Shown: piece after piece, positions 37,727 through 46,461 of the stretch
Layout of the letters: every line of letters begins with the position of its first letter
Numbering within the stretch: the stretch's first letter is position 1
Assembly: GCF_014647415.1 (NCBI RefSeq)
Contig: NZ_BMPD01000003.1
Coordinates: forward strand, 248,001 to 312,000
Source of the DNA: Haloarcula sebkhae
GTDB taxonomy: Archaea > Halobacteriota > Halobacteria > Halobacteriales > Haloarculaceae
DNA length: 64,000 nt
Reading direction: 5' to 3'
Program-made: the position numbers and the translations under genes
The notes under the pieces: generated by a model
The model's database searches: none
What the model was told of the DNA's origin: nothing
What the model saw: only the letters and a program-made list of their open reading frames with translations

Positions 37727-37930
37727 CTACACTCGCCGTAGCACCACTCCGTCCGTAGTAGGTCGCATACGCTCGCACAAGGTCGTCGGTCCGAAGCGCT
37801 TGTCACAGCGATCGCAGATATGACCCGATCGAACTCCGTTAAGCGCCTTAGCAGGATTCGACTGGCTCTCATCTCTCATCTCAGCGGCGGGATTCGGTTC
37901 CTCGAAGCCGCACGATAACACAGCCAGCAA
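37727..37930 (-). pseudogene. Gene debris left of the IS element
   Basis: Open minus-strand frame that has no ATG and begins against the left end of the IS. It contains HICDRCDKRFGPTTLCERM, three Cys and a His spaced like a zinc knuckle, but a second frame in the same stretch also looks coding-like (LVRAYATYYGRSGAT). The stretch is best read as a decayed or truncated gene whose upstream part is gone. Confidence 0.4.
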
Positions 37931-37931
37931 A

Positions 37932-38674
37932 GCACTGTCTAGTTGAGCGAGTTTGAGAAGCGAGGAGGTCGTAGCGAGAAGTGCTCATGCAACTCGCAGA
38001 CCTCCTCAGAGAAACGTTAGATGAGGACAATCAATACGTTTGGGAGAACGAGCGCACTCCGACACCCGTCCGGCGGTTTGGGGTGCGTCTCCATACTGCG
38101 GGGCTGTCGATCAGGGAGACGGTCGCTATCTCAGATCTGCTGGGTGTCGATCTCTCTCACGGGGCGGTCTGGAACTGGGTGCATACACTGTCTGAAGCAC
38201 AGAGCGACCCGCCGACGCCCCAGCCGTCGCGGGTCGCGGTCGACGAGAAACAAATCACGGTTGACGGCGAAAAGAAGTGGTTGTACGCCGCTGTCGACAC
38301 CGACTCAAAGCTACTACTTGAAGTCGACGTGTTCAGCCGCCGCGGGACTGACCCCGCGGCGGCGTCCCTGCACCGGCTCACTCAGAAACACGATGTCGCC
38401 GAAACAGAGTTTCTCGTCGATGCTGGCGGCTATCTGACTGCCCTTGCCCGCCGTGAATTGAGTGGTCGACTCGACTATCGGACTCGGAACCACATCGAAA
38501 AATGGTTCCTGACTATGACCATGCGAATTGACCGCTTTCGCTCCTCCTGGAGGGGCAGTCAATCAAGCGCGAAACAGTGGTTACGGCGCTTTAGGAACCA
38601 TTATAATCACGAACGCCCGAGCCAAGCTCTTGACGGAAAAACGCCAGCTGAGGATATCCAGAACTAGACAGTGC
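37932..38674 (+). mobile_element. IS6-family insertion sequence
   Basis: 743 bp with 13-bp perfect terminal inverted repeats (GCACTGTCTAGTT at 37932-37944, AACTAGACAGTGC at 38662-38674) and one transposase gene. The 8 bp outside each end differ (CCAGCAAA and CACTCTTT), so there is no target duplication, pointing to a rearrangement after insertion. The right flank CACTCTTTAGA has an 11-bp copy at 37716-37726. Confidence 0.88.
37987..38667 (+). CDS. IS6-family transposase
   Basis: 226 aa DDE transposase. N-terminal helix-turn-helix (VAISDLLGVDLSHGAVWNWV), catalytic D86 (VAVDEKQ), D145 (LVDAGGYL) and E171 (HIEKWF), then the C-terminal NHYNHERPSQALDGKTP block. It looks intact. ATG 37987 is preferred to GTG 37981. 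Confidence 0.88.
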   Translation: MQLADLLRETLDEDNQYVWENERTPTPVRRFGVRLHTAGLSIRETVAISDLLGVDLSHGAVWNWVHTLSEAQSDPPTPQPSRVAVDEKQITVDGEKKWLYAAVDTDSKLLLEVDVFSRRGTDPAAASLHRLTQKHDVAETEFLVDAGGYLTALARRELSGRLDYRTRNHIEKWFLTMTMRIDRFRSSWRGSQSSAKQWLRRFRNHYNHERPSQALDGKTPAEDIQN

Positions 38675-39071
38675 CACTCTTTAGAAAGCTGAGGACCAGG
38701 CTCACTGGGCCGCTAAACACCATCTTCGGAACACCTCTTGACAGGAGATATCTGACTCTCCGTGTTGGACAGCGTGAAATGTGGCACTCAATACACACTT
38801 ATTTGTCTTGTTTCAGTGTACCGCCCTACACAACCTGATTTCTATATCATATAGGCAATCACTTGTATTTTCAGAGAATCGAAACATTCGGTCGATGCTA
38901 TAGGTAGATTTCGCCGGCCGTCTGGTTCGATTTGAGGACAGCAGGTCACGTCCGCGACCGTTGCTAGCTTCCTCACAGCTATACTTTGTTTATGCCATCG
39001 ACGCTCGGACGCGAAGCAGTCAGGGAAACCGACCCGGAAAGCTTTCCTTCTGGTTGTCTGTCAGTAGTTGT
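38675..39071. other. Gene-free stretch after the IS
   Basis: About 400 nt with mixed GC and AT-rich parts and no credible reading frame or RNA gene. It includes a GTGCCAC / GTGGCAC pair about 110 nt apart. The last 100 nt form the promoter region of the lipoprotein gene. Confidence 0.4.
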
Positions 39072-39929
39072 ATGCGACGACGCCAGTTCCTTGCAAGTGG
39101 AACAGCCCTCCTCTCGGTCGCTGTCGCCGGCTGTGGTCATCCCTCCGTCGTGCTGGACATGGACAACGCGACAGCGGCCGATATCGCCGACGAAGTTTCG
39201 ATGTCGCCCGGCCCCGAGTCGACGGAGTACACGGTCGCTTCGGAGGCCATCGAAAACGGCTCTACGACGCGCCGAGGGCGACACGAGCTGTTCGACCAGA
39301 TTGATACCGTCCGGATCGACGATGCCTTCTACGACGTTTCGGAGACGGCACTCGAGAGTAGCGACGTGACGGTGTACGAGGTACGGATCGATTTCGATCC
39401 GGATGATTCGACGGCTGAGATCGGCGAAATCGCCTACGAGGAGCTACCGGCGGTAGACCGCCAGCGCCTTGACCCGATCATTTCGGACGACGACCCGCCC
39501 AGCGGGGACGGGTACGACGTGGGTGTCGGGTACGGCACTGCCGAGGAAGTGGGGAACGGCTCGGTGTTCGTTCCCGAGCAGCAGTACGATATTATCGTCC
39601 ACGACGGCGACCGCTACCGGGTGACGGTCAGCACACGAACGACGACGGAGACCGAATACCGATACGAGGCGACGGAAGTCGCGTCGGGTGTCAACTCGTT
39701 TGCTGACCAGATTCGAGACCAGTACTTGTTCACCCTCTCAGGCCTCTCCGAAGCCGAACGTGAAGTGGTTGAAGAAGCAATTGATGGCGGGTACTTTGAG
39801 GATAACGAAGCCTTCCAGTCCGTTACCGACCGCATCCGGGAGCACGAGGGAATCGAGGTCACGGACAGCTATGGGACGTGGCTTCTGGCCTACGAACAGG
39901 TCGAGTATCTCACGTACGTTGAGTGGTAG
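39072..39929 (+). CDS. Predicted lipoprotein of unknown function
   Basis: 285 aa. RRRQFLASG with hydrophobic stretch and lipobox VAGC (C21) indicate Tat export and lipid anchoring. The rest is acidic and beta-rich (YEVRIDFDPDDSTAEIG, YDIIVHDGDRYRVTVSTRT), with a helical end (LSEAEREVVEEAIDGGYF). No known domain. ATG 39072 puts the signal at the N-terminus; the frame is open further upstream. Confidence 0.78.
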   Translation: MRRRQFLASGTALLSVAVAGCGHPSVVLDMDNATAADIADEVSMSPGPESTEYTVASEAIENGSTTRRGRHELFDQIDTVRIDDAFYDVSETALESSDVTVYEVRIDFDPDDSTAEIGEIAYEELPAVDRQRLDPIISDDDPPSGDGYDVGVGYGTAEEVGNGSVFVPEQQYDIIVHDGDRYRVTVSTRTTTETEYRYEATEVASGVNSFADQIRDQYLFTLSGLSEAEREVVEEAIDGGYFEDNEAFQSVTDRIREHEGIEVTDSYGTWLLAYEQVEYLTYVEW

Positions 39930-40009
39930 TCTGCTGTCAAGGGCTGAGGCTATTCGGCCGATGCGTCGGACCGCTCTAACTTCAGCGTCTGCAGCAGGTA
40001 TCGGTTATA

Positions 40010-40083
40010 GTAGCTACTGAAATTCAATCTACACCAGATCGCACGAGAGCAGTGCGCTCAGTGCGTAAATCGTTTCAATTGGT
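40010..40083. repeat. Dispersed imperfect repeat, copy A
   Basis: About 70 bp that match copy B near 60.1 kb. In the 37-bp core from 40039 (GATCGCACGA... to ...GTAAATCGT) I count 30 identical positions with no gap; similarity continues about 25 bp on the left (AGTAGC-TACTGA). The core can pair GATCGCAC with GTGCG-TAA-ATC. It lies between convergent genes and touches the end of the ArsC-like gene. Confidence 0.55.
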
Positions 40084-40503
40084 ACTGCTGTCGGTGAACT
40101 CGTCGAACAGGTCGGCGACACGCTTCTCGATCTCATCTCGGGTTTCCCGGACCTGTTCGATTGGCTGTCCGTGCGGGTCCTCTAGCGCCCAGTCGCGCAC
40201 TGCGACATCGGCGTCGAGTTCGAGCGTCGAACACCCCATTGTCGCAACGACAGTACACTCGTTGAGTTCGTCGTCCGAAACCGCTTGTGGGGCCCGGTCA
40301 GAGAGGTCGATGCCGAGTTCATCCATCGCATCGACGACCCCCGGATGCACTTCGTCCGCGGGGTCTGTGCCGCCCGTCAGGATTTCGACCGCATCTTCAA
40401 GTCCGCGACGGGTACGCTCCCGCTCGGCAAACGCTGTGGACATCTGGCTTCGGCCCGCGTTCTGGACGCAGACGAACCCGAACTTCAGCGGCGTATCAGT
40501 CAT
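40075..40503 (-). CDS. ArsC-like low-molecular-weight phosphatase family protein
   Basis: 142 aa with the P-loop CVQNAGRSQM (C12) and the DWALEDPHGQ general-acid loop of arsenate reductases/LMW tyrosine phosphatases. TMGCS supplies a second cysteine of the relay. Arsenate reduction is the likely role but no arsenic transporter or ArsR gene is nearby. Confidence 0.87.
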   Translation of the reverse strand: MTDTPLKFGFVCVQNAGRSQMSTAFAERERTRRGLEDAVEILTGGTDPADEVHPGVVDAMDELGIDLSDRAPQAVSDDELNECTVVATMGCSTLELDADVAVRDWALEDPHGQPIEQVRETRDEIEKRVADLFDEFTDSSTN

Positions 40504-40694
40504 CGTGTAAGCGTACCGAGCGAGTGGAATAATCCTTCCTAAGACAGCTATTGTGGGCTATATATCTGATATCCTCCATCGTACGGCAGTAGCGGTTGGC
40601 GAGCTGACCCGCGAGCGGGACGTTCCTACGTACGTATAGCCCCTCCACATTGAGGGGGCAGTTCCTTCGTCTATCCAAGTCCGTGCCTGAATAC

Positions 40695-40856
40695 ATGCCG
40701 GAGTACCGCTTCACATGCCCGAACTGTGGTGCGTGTGCAACGGTCGACGATGGCGTCCGGAAGCGCCTGTTGGTCGTTGGATGCCCGGTTTGTGCCGAAG
40801 AAGTCGACGACCCGGCGTTTGTCGAGGTTCCGCCACACAGCACCGATCGAACCTGA
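40695..40856 (+). CDS. Small zinc-ribbon protein
   Basis: 53 aa with two CxxC knuckles: CPNC (residues 8-11, MPEYRFTCPNCGACATV) and CPVC (near 31-34), a typical zinc ribbon. ATG 40695 begins on the ribbon. Common as small haloarchaeal proteins of unknown function; binding of nucleic acid or protein is possible. Confidence 0.75.
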   Translation: MPEYRFTCPNCGACATVDDGVRKRLLVVGCPVCAEEVDDPAFVEVPPHSTDRT

Positions 40857-40958
40857 GCCACGCCGTTGCCTGTACTGAACTGGTCCAAGAACTGGGATGT
40901 CTGGCTCGTTTTCAATTATTACACAACTTATTTGAACCTATCTTAAGACTGACTGAAC

Positions 40959-41825
40959 ATGATAGAGGACGCACTTCGCTATCAGACCCAGGGCGATGAC
41001 TGGGCCAAACGCGTCGCACTCGGTGGGGTTGTACTGTTTTTCGGCTTTTTGCTCGTTCCATTGTTCACGTTCCAGGGATATATGCTCGAAGTAATGCGCC
41101 GTGTCCTCAGGGGTGAGACTGACACGCCGCCAGCCTGGGACGAACTGGATCTGGTCGACATCACCGTTGACGGGGTCCGACATACGGTCGTCGTTATTGG
41201 ATACGGTTTGCTGCTCACTCTCGCGCTTGCCATCCCGGGCCTGCTGGTGATCGGCGGTGGACTCGGCGGCTCGGAGGGGTTGCTGCTCGTCGGTTTTCTC
41301 GTCGCTGCTTTGCTCTACTTTATCGGAGTTCTTGCAATGGCAGTGATACTACCCGTTGCGACAGGGAACTTCGTTCGGGCTGACAGTATCGCTGCGGGCT
41401 TTGACCGTGATGTTCTCTCGTCTGTCGGGACAAGTCGAACAATGCTGATGGCCGTGGTGATGGCGTTTGCGGTCAACATCCTCGTCTCCGTTGGAGCGAC
41501 CGTCTTGGGATTCACGATTATTGGCTACCTCGCCGTTCCGTTCCTCGCGTTCGTTGGCCAGTCCGCGATCATGTATATCTGGGGGCGTGGTTTCGCGGAC
41601 GCATACGAGGAGGCGTACGGCGAACCGCCGCTCACACCCACCACTTCGACCGGCGGGACACACGGGTCCGGTCCATCCACGGCAGGGATCACCTCGGGTG
41701 TGAACGATCCGGGGAGTGATAGTTACGCCGACGATTCGGGCCGGAGCGACGACGCCGACGATAGCGGATTCGGCACCTCAGCCTGGGACGATACCGGTGA
41801 CAGTGACAGCGGACGACGCCGATAA
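40959..41825 (+). CDS. DUF4013 membrane protein
   Basis: 288 aa. DUF4013 family: starts MIEDALRYQTQGDDWAKRV, then about five transmembrane helices with the LRGETDTPPAWDELD loop typical of the family, and a long Gly/Ser/Asp-rich C-terminal tail from ~220 that should be disordered. Function unknown. Own promoter; alone. Confidence 0.85.
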   Translation: MIEDALRYQTQGDDWAKRVALGGVVLFFGFLLVPLFTFQGYMLEVMRRVLRGETDTPPAWDELDLVDITVDGVRHTVVVIGYGLLLTLALAIPGLLVIGGGLGGSEGLLLVGFLVAALLYFIGVLAMAVILPVATGNFVRADSIAAGFDRDVLSSVGTSRTMLMAVVMAFAVNILVSVGATVLGFTIIGYLAVPFLAFVGQSAIMYIWGRGFADAYEEAYGEPPLTPTTSTGGTHGSGPSTAGITSGVNDPGSDSYADDSGRSDDADDSGFGTSAWDDTGDSDSGRRR

Positions 41826-41867
41826 CGGTTGCTGGACACAGGTCGTTTATCACAACGTGAAGCGGTG

Positions 41868-43157
41868 TTAGAAATCGCTTAACTGCGACTGGAGCCCGGC
41901 GACGAGCTCGGACTTGCGACGTAACTGCCCGAGAGTGACGGGGAGCTGGTCGGCGATAGCCGTCAGCGTCTCCCGGAAGGACTGGGCGGTCCCGGGTTCC
42001 CCGTCGAAGGCATTCCGGACGCCCTCACGCACCTGCCAGACGCCGACCGGTGCCCAGTAGTCGTCGGTGATTTCCCGTAGCACCAGACACTTCGCCTGTT
42101 TGTCGCGCTCCTGTAGGTGTTCGAGGACGCCGAGTCGTGCCGCGTAGTACGCTCCCGCAGTCTCCTCGACGTAGGCGGTCCGTCCCTCGTAGCCCTCGTG
42201 AGCGCTGGACATGTAGTAGCCCGTCTCCGGGCGCGGGTTCCAGACGCTCTGGGGCGCTTTCATCTCGACGAGTTCGAACTCCCAGCGACCGGGTGCGAGC
42301 ACGACCCAGTAGCGGTTCCCCATGTACTCGTTGTACCACAGCTCCGGCTTGTCGATGGTGTCGGCGTTGCGCAGCGTACCACGGACGTACTGCCCGACCG
42401 TGTCGTCGACGGCAGTGATCGACCATCGCGTCGGCACCAGCGAGCGCTCGCTGGCCTGCCCGAGCGCGCCTGCCGAGAGGATGGTGTTGATGTCGTACAC
42501 GTCGAACCCACGGCGGTACAGGTACGCCATCGCGCCCTCAGCACGCCAGTCGTCGTCCGACAGCGTCTTTTCCACGGGTCGGGGCACGTGTGGGTTCTCA
42601 GCTAAGTCGGCACCAGTCGCGTGGGCACGCGGCCCCGTCGGCGTCCCAACGTCGTCGAAACTCACATCCATCTCGGGAGTACCGTCGAGACCGACCTCCA
42701 CGTCCACGGGATGATCCGCGATGGCGACTTCACGCTGGACGCCGACGAAGCCGTTCCAGACGTCATGGACTCCGCCACCGCCGCGCCCGCCACCGGCGCT
42801 GACGGAATCGACTGATGTCGTCTGGGTGGAGTTCACCATACCGGTCCGGCGCTGGAGCACGTCCTCGATACCCAGTCCCTCCTGGTACCAGTCGCCGCTG
42901 GTCGCGAACCCAGCAGCGGCGGCGTCGGTATCGACCGGAGAGAGCAGGCCTGTCGAGACGTTGGGATACCCCGACCGGCCGACGAATATCTCTGGGGCCG
43001 TCGATCCGAACAGCGAATCGCCCTGCACTGCTGCCTCGAACTGCTGCTCGACGTCTTCGAGGTGGTCGGTGATGGCGTAGGACTTCTCTGCCGCGAGACG
43101 CCGCCGCTGTGCGGCTTCATCCTCCTCGAACCCCTCGATGAACTCGTCGAGTTGCAT
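41868..43157 (-). CDS. nreA: DNA repair protein NreA
   Basis: 429 aa Nre-family protein, linked in Haloferax to repair of mitomycin-type damage together with PCNA. Recognised by PEIFVGRSGYPNVSTGLLSP, ENPHVPRPVEKTLSDDDWRAEGAMAYLYRRGFDVY (in parts) and WYNEYMGNRYWVVLAPGRWEFE. The protein ends in QSQLSDF, fitting a C-terminal PCNA-interacting motif. N-terminal cysteine zinc finger of some Nre proteins is absent. Confidence 0.87.
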   Translation of the reverse strand: MQLDEFIEGFEEDEAAQRRRLAAEKSYAITDHLEDVEQQFEAAVQGDSLFGSTAPEIFVGRSGYPNVSTGLLSPVDTDAAAAGFATSGDWYQEGLGIEDVLQRRTGMVNSTQTTSVDSVSAGGGRGGGGVHDVWNGFVGVQREVAIADHPVDVEVGLDGTPEMDVSFDDVGTPTGPRAHATGADLAENPHVPRPVEKTLSDDDWRAEGAMAYLYRRGFDVYDINTILSAGALGQASERSLVPTRWSITAVDDTVGQYVRGTLRNADTIDKPELWYNEYMGNRYWVVLAPGRWEFELVEMKAPQSVWNPRPETGYYMSSAHEGYEGRTAYVEETAGAYYAARLGVLEHLQERDKQAKCLVLREITDDYWAPVGVWQVREGVRNAFDGEPGTAQSFRETLTAIADQLPVTLGQLRRKSELVAGLQSQLSDF

Positions 43158-43257
43158 CTGTCACGCCTTCGGTCCTCCCCGATAAGAACCTTTCCAGCGG
43201 CCCGTGGGAGAGCAACTCTTACAGGGTTGGATTGAGTAACAACAGGTGATATAAATC

Positions 43258-43653
43258 ATGGTAAATACCACGAAATGGTTCCTGCTCGGCGCAACGCTGG
43301 TCAGCATGGTTGTCATATTCGTCTCGGCGATCATTCCGGTCGCGTACCAGCAGGCACTTGTCAACCTTCTCGTCGGGGAACTCGCAGCCCTCACGCTCGC
43401 CCACTCTACGTACCGCGTTTCGTCGGGCAAGCAGGTCAGCCCCGTTGCAGCGGTGGTCGCGATCCTGTCCGGTATTATCCTGTTTCTCTCGCCCATCTTC
43501 ATCGAGCCTGTCGATCCGATCCTCTCAATAATGTTTGCCGCCGGAACCGTTGTCACCGTTGGCGGGCTGGTCGGCGTTCTAGGTCGGTTCCTTGGTGGTG
43601 AAGAGGGTCGACAGACCGGTGCCGAGCGAATCAGCAGGAACGCCGGGAACTGA
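43258..43653 (+). CDS. Small membrane protein of unknown function
   Basis: 131 aa with four hydrophobic segments (about 7-30, 34-50, 61-82, 88-112) and a polar C-terminus. No motif recognised. It precedes rnhA by 47 nt on the same strand but has weak links to it. Confidence 0.7.
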   Translation: MVNTTKWFLLGATLVSMVVIFVSAIIPVAYQQALVNLLVGELAALTLAHSTYRVSSGKQVSPVAAVVAILSGIILFLSPIFIEPVDPILSIMFAAGTVVTVGGLVGVLGRFLGGEEGRQTGAERISRNAGN

Positions 43654-43700
43654 CAGGCCGACCACAACGTCTATACCGACGGGTCAGCCACCCTCGGACA

Positions 43701-44297
43701 ATGCCGGTCATCGAATGCGACGAGACGACGGCCCGCGAGCGCCTAGCGGATGCGGGACTCGACATTGAAGCAGGAAACACCGATCACGAGCGCTGGCGTG
43801 TCGACTACGGCGGTGCGACGGCGGTCGCCTACGACGGAAAAGTCGTCGTGCAGGGCGAGGAGTCCGCACAACTTGAGGCCCTGTTACGCGGCAATGACGG
43901 CGGGCGAGTCCATGCGTATTTTGATGGCGCATCGCGTGGCAATCCAGGGCCGTCCTCGGTCGGCTACGTGCTGGTCGACGACAGCGGGATTGTCACGGAG
44001 GGTGGGGAGACGATCGGTACAGCGACAAACAACCAGGCGGAATACAGAGCGCTCATCCGTGCGATCGAAGTCGCACGCGATTACGGATTCGACGACGTCC
44101 ATATCCGGGGTGACTCAGAGCTTATCGTCAAACAAGTCCGTGGTGAATGGGATACGAACGATCCGGAACTGCGCGAAAACCGCGTCCGCGTGCGTGAACT
44201 GCTGACTGGTTTTGACGACTGGCAGATCGAGCACGTTCCGCGAGAAATAAACGACCGTGCGGACGAACTAGCAAACGACGCACTCGACGATGACTGA
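43701..44297 (+). CDS. rnhA: Ribonuclease HI
   Basis: 198 aa. Catalytic carboxylates D75 (AYFDGASRGNPGPSSVG), E114 (NNQAEYRALI), D138 (IRGDSELIV) and D188 (NDRADELAND) are all present. The first ~68 residues form the extra N-terminal domain seen in haloarchaeal RNase HI. It removes RNA from RNA-DNA hybrids. It overlaps the next gene by 8 nt. Confidence 0.92.
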   Translation: MPVIECDETTARERLADAGLDIEAGNTDHERWRVDYGGATAVAYDGKVVVQGEESAQLEALLRGNDGGRVHAYFDGASRGNPGPSSVGYVLVDDSGIVTEGGETIGTATNNQAEYRALIRAIEVARDYGFDDVHIRGDSELIVKQVRGEWDTNDPELRENRVRVRELLTGFDDWQIEHVPREINDRADELANDALDDD

Positions 44298-44844
44298 CCT
44301 GCCGACAGACGTGACCGAACGGGCCGAACGGCTGACCAGACTCGCTCGCGAGGCAGTCGACGATGCCGAGGCCGACGCCTACAGGACCGAACGCGATGAA
44401 ATCCTCGCCGAGTACGACTACACCGCTCGCATCAGGAACGACGGGACGGGTGACGTACTCGTCTGCCATCCCGTCGAATGGGTCGATGATGGCGTCATCC
44501 GTCCCGAGCGGGTCGACGATATCGACCGTGGCGTCGAGATACGACTTTCGGGTCCCGGCGACCCGGACGAGTGGGAAGAGATCGACGCTGCAAACCGGGC
44601 TGTCGTCGAAGCTGTGACCGAAGCGCACGGTGAGATACACGGCGCCAACGCGGAGCTGCTCGCCGATTTCATGGGCAACCACTACGCGAAACCGATCTCG
44701 GAGGCGACACCGGACGAAATTCAGGAGTTTCGGGACGACTACGTCCGACGGAACGCGTGGCCAACTGCGGAACAACAGTCGGTCCTCGACCGGTCGATCC
44801 GTCTTACTATCGAAGAAGCCGGTGGCCGCGCTCCTGACCTGTAA
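44290..44844 (+). CDS. rnhA operon protein of unknown function
   Basis: 184 aa soluble, helix-rich acidic protein (TERAERLTRLAREAVDDAEADAYRTERDEIL; HGANAELLADFMGNHYAKPI). Its start inside rnhA shows coupled translation. Kept next to rnhA in haloarchaea by memory; no enzymatic motif is visible. Confidence 0.75.
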   Translation: MTDLPTDVTERAERLTRLAREAVDDAEADAYRTERDEILAEYDYTARIRNDGTGDVLVCHPVEWVDDGVIRPERVDDIDRGVEIRLSGPGDPDEWEEIDAANRAVVEAVTEAHGEIHGANAELLADFMGNHYAKPISEATPDEIQEFRDDYVRRNAWPTAEQQSVLDRSIRLTIEEAGGRAPDL

Positions 44845-44928
44845 CTGTCCGGTACACCTGCTGGTAATCAGTGTCTGTTTCGCGTTAAGAATTGATTAAC
44901 AGTAGTTCGCAGGTGCCCAGGTGCGAGT

Positions 44929-45288
44929 CTACTGCTGTGCCGCGATCAGATCACGGAGTTCGTTGGCTCGACCGTCGTCGGAGATGAACTTCCCGAACAC
45001 CCATCCGAGCTGGTCAAGGACTGCGTCCTTGCCCGACTCTGTCAGGGAGTACTGGTTCGTTCGCTTGTCGAGTTCGCTCTTCTCGACGAGTCCCATCTCG
45101 ACGAGGTCGTCAAGGTTCGGGTACAGGCGACCGTGGTTGACTTCGTCGTTGTAGTATTCTTCTAGTTCGCGCTTGATAGCGAGACCATACCGCGGCTCTT
45201 CAGCGAGTATTACCAGAATATTCTGCTGAAAAGCGGTAAGTTCTTTTGCGATGCCCGGACTGTCAGTAACTGTTTGTGCCTCTGACAT
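44929..45288 (-). CDS. PadR-family transcriptional regulator
   Basis: 119 aa winged-helix protein: LTAFQQNILVILAEEPRYGLAIKRELEEYYNDEVNHGRLYPNLDDLVEMGLVEK (in pieces) is the PadR DNA-binding domain with the GRLYPNLDDL recognition helix; the short C-terminus serves dimerisation. Preceded by TTAACA-CT-TGTTAA, a likely own operator. Confidence 0.9.
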   Translation of the reverse strand: MSEAQTVTDSPGIAKELTAFQQNILVILAEEPRYGLAIKRELEEYYNDEVNHGRLYPNLDDLVEMGLVEKSELDKRTNQYSLTESGKDAVLDQLGWVFGKFISDDGRANELRDLIAAQQ

Positions 45289-45313
45289 AGTTGGGTAAAT
45301 GTCAGCAAGCTAT

Positions 45314-45327
45314 TTAACACTTGTTAA
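45314..45327. promoter_or_regulatory. Inverted repeat before padR
   Basis: TTAACACTTGTTAA: 6-nt perfect arms with a 2-nt centre, 26-39 nt upstream of the padR start, where the TATA box of a leaderless gene would be. Autorepression is inference. Confidence 0.45.
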
Positions 45328-45585
45328 CCCTGGCGCACAACGCCTGCTGTGGGGCATTAACCCCCACACAACTAGCAGGTACAATAATATCGAGAAAGTT
45401 ACATTATGCGGCTTCAGTTGAATTGAGTTTCCGATTAATCTGCTTTCAGATTGTCGTTTACAGGTAGTAAGTGTAATGTAAGAATATATCTATAGTTAGA
45501 TATTATTGGGTTATATAGCGCATAATACCGAATAGCTGCGGCTATTACGAAAGGATTTTTTGACGGCGTCGCGCAGTCGCCGGTG
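45328..45585. other. AT-rich gap between padR and ppa, with hairpin
   Basis: No gene seen. 45348-45368 is a hairpin with stem TGTGGGG / CCCCACA and 7-nt loop, framed by CTGC...GCAG. The remaining 200 nt are very AT-rich, with several TATA-like tracts near 45,490-45,520 that could drive ppa. Confidence 0.4.
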
Positions 45586-46119
45586 ATGACGAACCTCTGG
45601 GAAGACCTGGAAACTGGACCGAACCCACCCGAAGAGATCTACGCTGTCGTCGAGTGCCTGAAAGGCGAGCGTAACAAGTACGAATACGAAAAGGACATCC
45701 CTGGTGTCGTCCTCGACCGTGTTCTCCACTCGAACGTTCACTACCCGTCTGACTACGGTTTCATTCCGCAGTCGTACTACGACGACGAGGACCCGTTCGA
45801 CGTGCTCGTTCTCGTCGAAGACCAGACGTTCCCCGGCTGTGTCATCGAGGCCCGCCCCGTCGCCCTGATGAAGATGGACGACGACGGCGAGCAAGACGAT
45901 AAGGTCATCGCAGTTCCGACCGAGGACCCGCGCTACGATCACATCGAGGACCTTGACGACATCCCGCAGCAGACCCTCGACGAGATTGACGAGTTCTTCT
46001 CGACCTACAAGAACCTCGAAGAGGGCAAAGAAGTCGAAACGCTGGGCTGGGAGGATAAAGAGGCTGCAAAGGACGCTATCGTCCACGCGCAGGAACTGTA
46101 CGACGAAGAGTTCAACTGA
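45586..46119 (+). CDS. ppa: Inorganic pyrophosphatase
   Basis: Class I soluble PPase, 177 aa. Active-site blocks ERNKYEYEKDIPGVVLDRVL, YPSDYGFIPQSYYDDEDPFDVLVL and KMDDDGEQDDKVIAVP with the metal-binding aspartates. ATG 45586 follows a GTG in frame one codon upstream. It pulls biosynthetic reactions by hydrolysing PPi. Confidence 0.95.
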   Translation: MTNLWEDLETGPNPPEEIYAVVECLKGERNKYEYEKDIPGVVLDRVLHSNVHYPSDYGFIPQSYYDDEDPFDVLVLVEDQTFPGCVIEARPVALMKMDDDGEQDDKVIAVPTEDPRYDHIEDLDDIPQQTLDEIDEFFSTYKNLEEGKEVETLGWEDKEAAKDAIVHAQELYDEEFN

Positions 46120-46249
46120 CGCTTCCGGTACCACTTTTTGCAGTTTCGTTCCACCGCCGCCGTATTTCCAGAAGTAATACCGGCAGGCGTCTCCGATTAT
46201 GTATGAGCATGGGTAATTTTTTGCCCGTGTAACCACTATCGATACACGT

Positions 46250-46375
46250 ATGACTACTGATGACACCGACGCGGCGCTGGACCACACGACTGTCGTTCCG
46301 CGAGTCGAGCGGCGGTCGACACCCGGAATCGCACACCTAACTGTGGTTCCGGAGAACGCGGACCAGCCGTCTTGA
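46250..46375 (+). CDS. Possible 41-residue small protein
   Basis: ATG 46250 to TGA 46375, translating MTTDDTDAALDHTTVVPRVE and then RRSTPGIAHLTVVPENADQP-S. Codon use is haloarchaeal (GC at third position) and an AATTTTTT tract lies about 36 nt upstream, but there is no similarity known to me. It sits alone between ppa and the phosphodiesterase. Confidence 0.35.
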   Translation: MTTDDTDAALDHTTVVPRVERRSTPGIAHLTVVPENADQPS

Positions 46376-46461
46376 CCTTGGGCTGTGTCGATGATATTGC
46401 CGCTTTCGATGACGCGACTCCGAAAAGAAGTTTCTTGTTCCTGACCTGACTAACGGGTTGT

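Noticed and set aside
35753-38674. Integrated provirus or element next to tRNA-Ile
   Set aside because: No integrase gene and no direct repeat of the tRNA 3' end were found, so only a composition islet is claimed.
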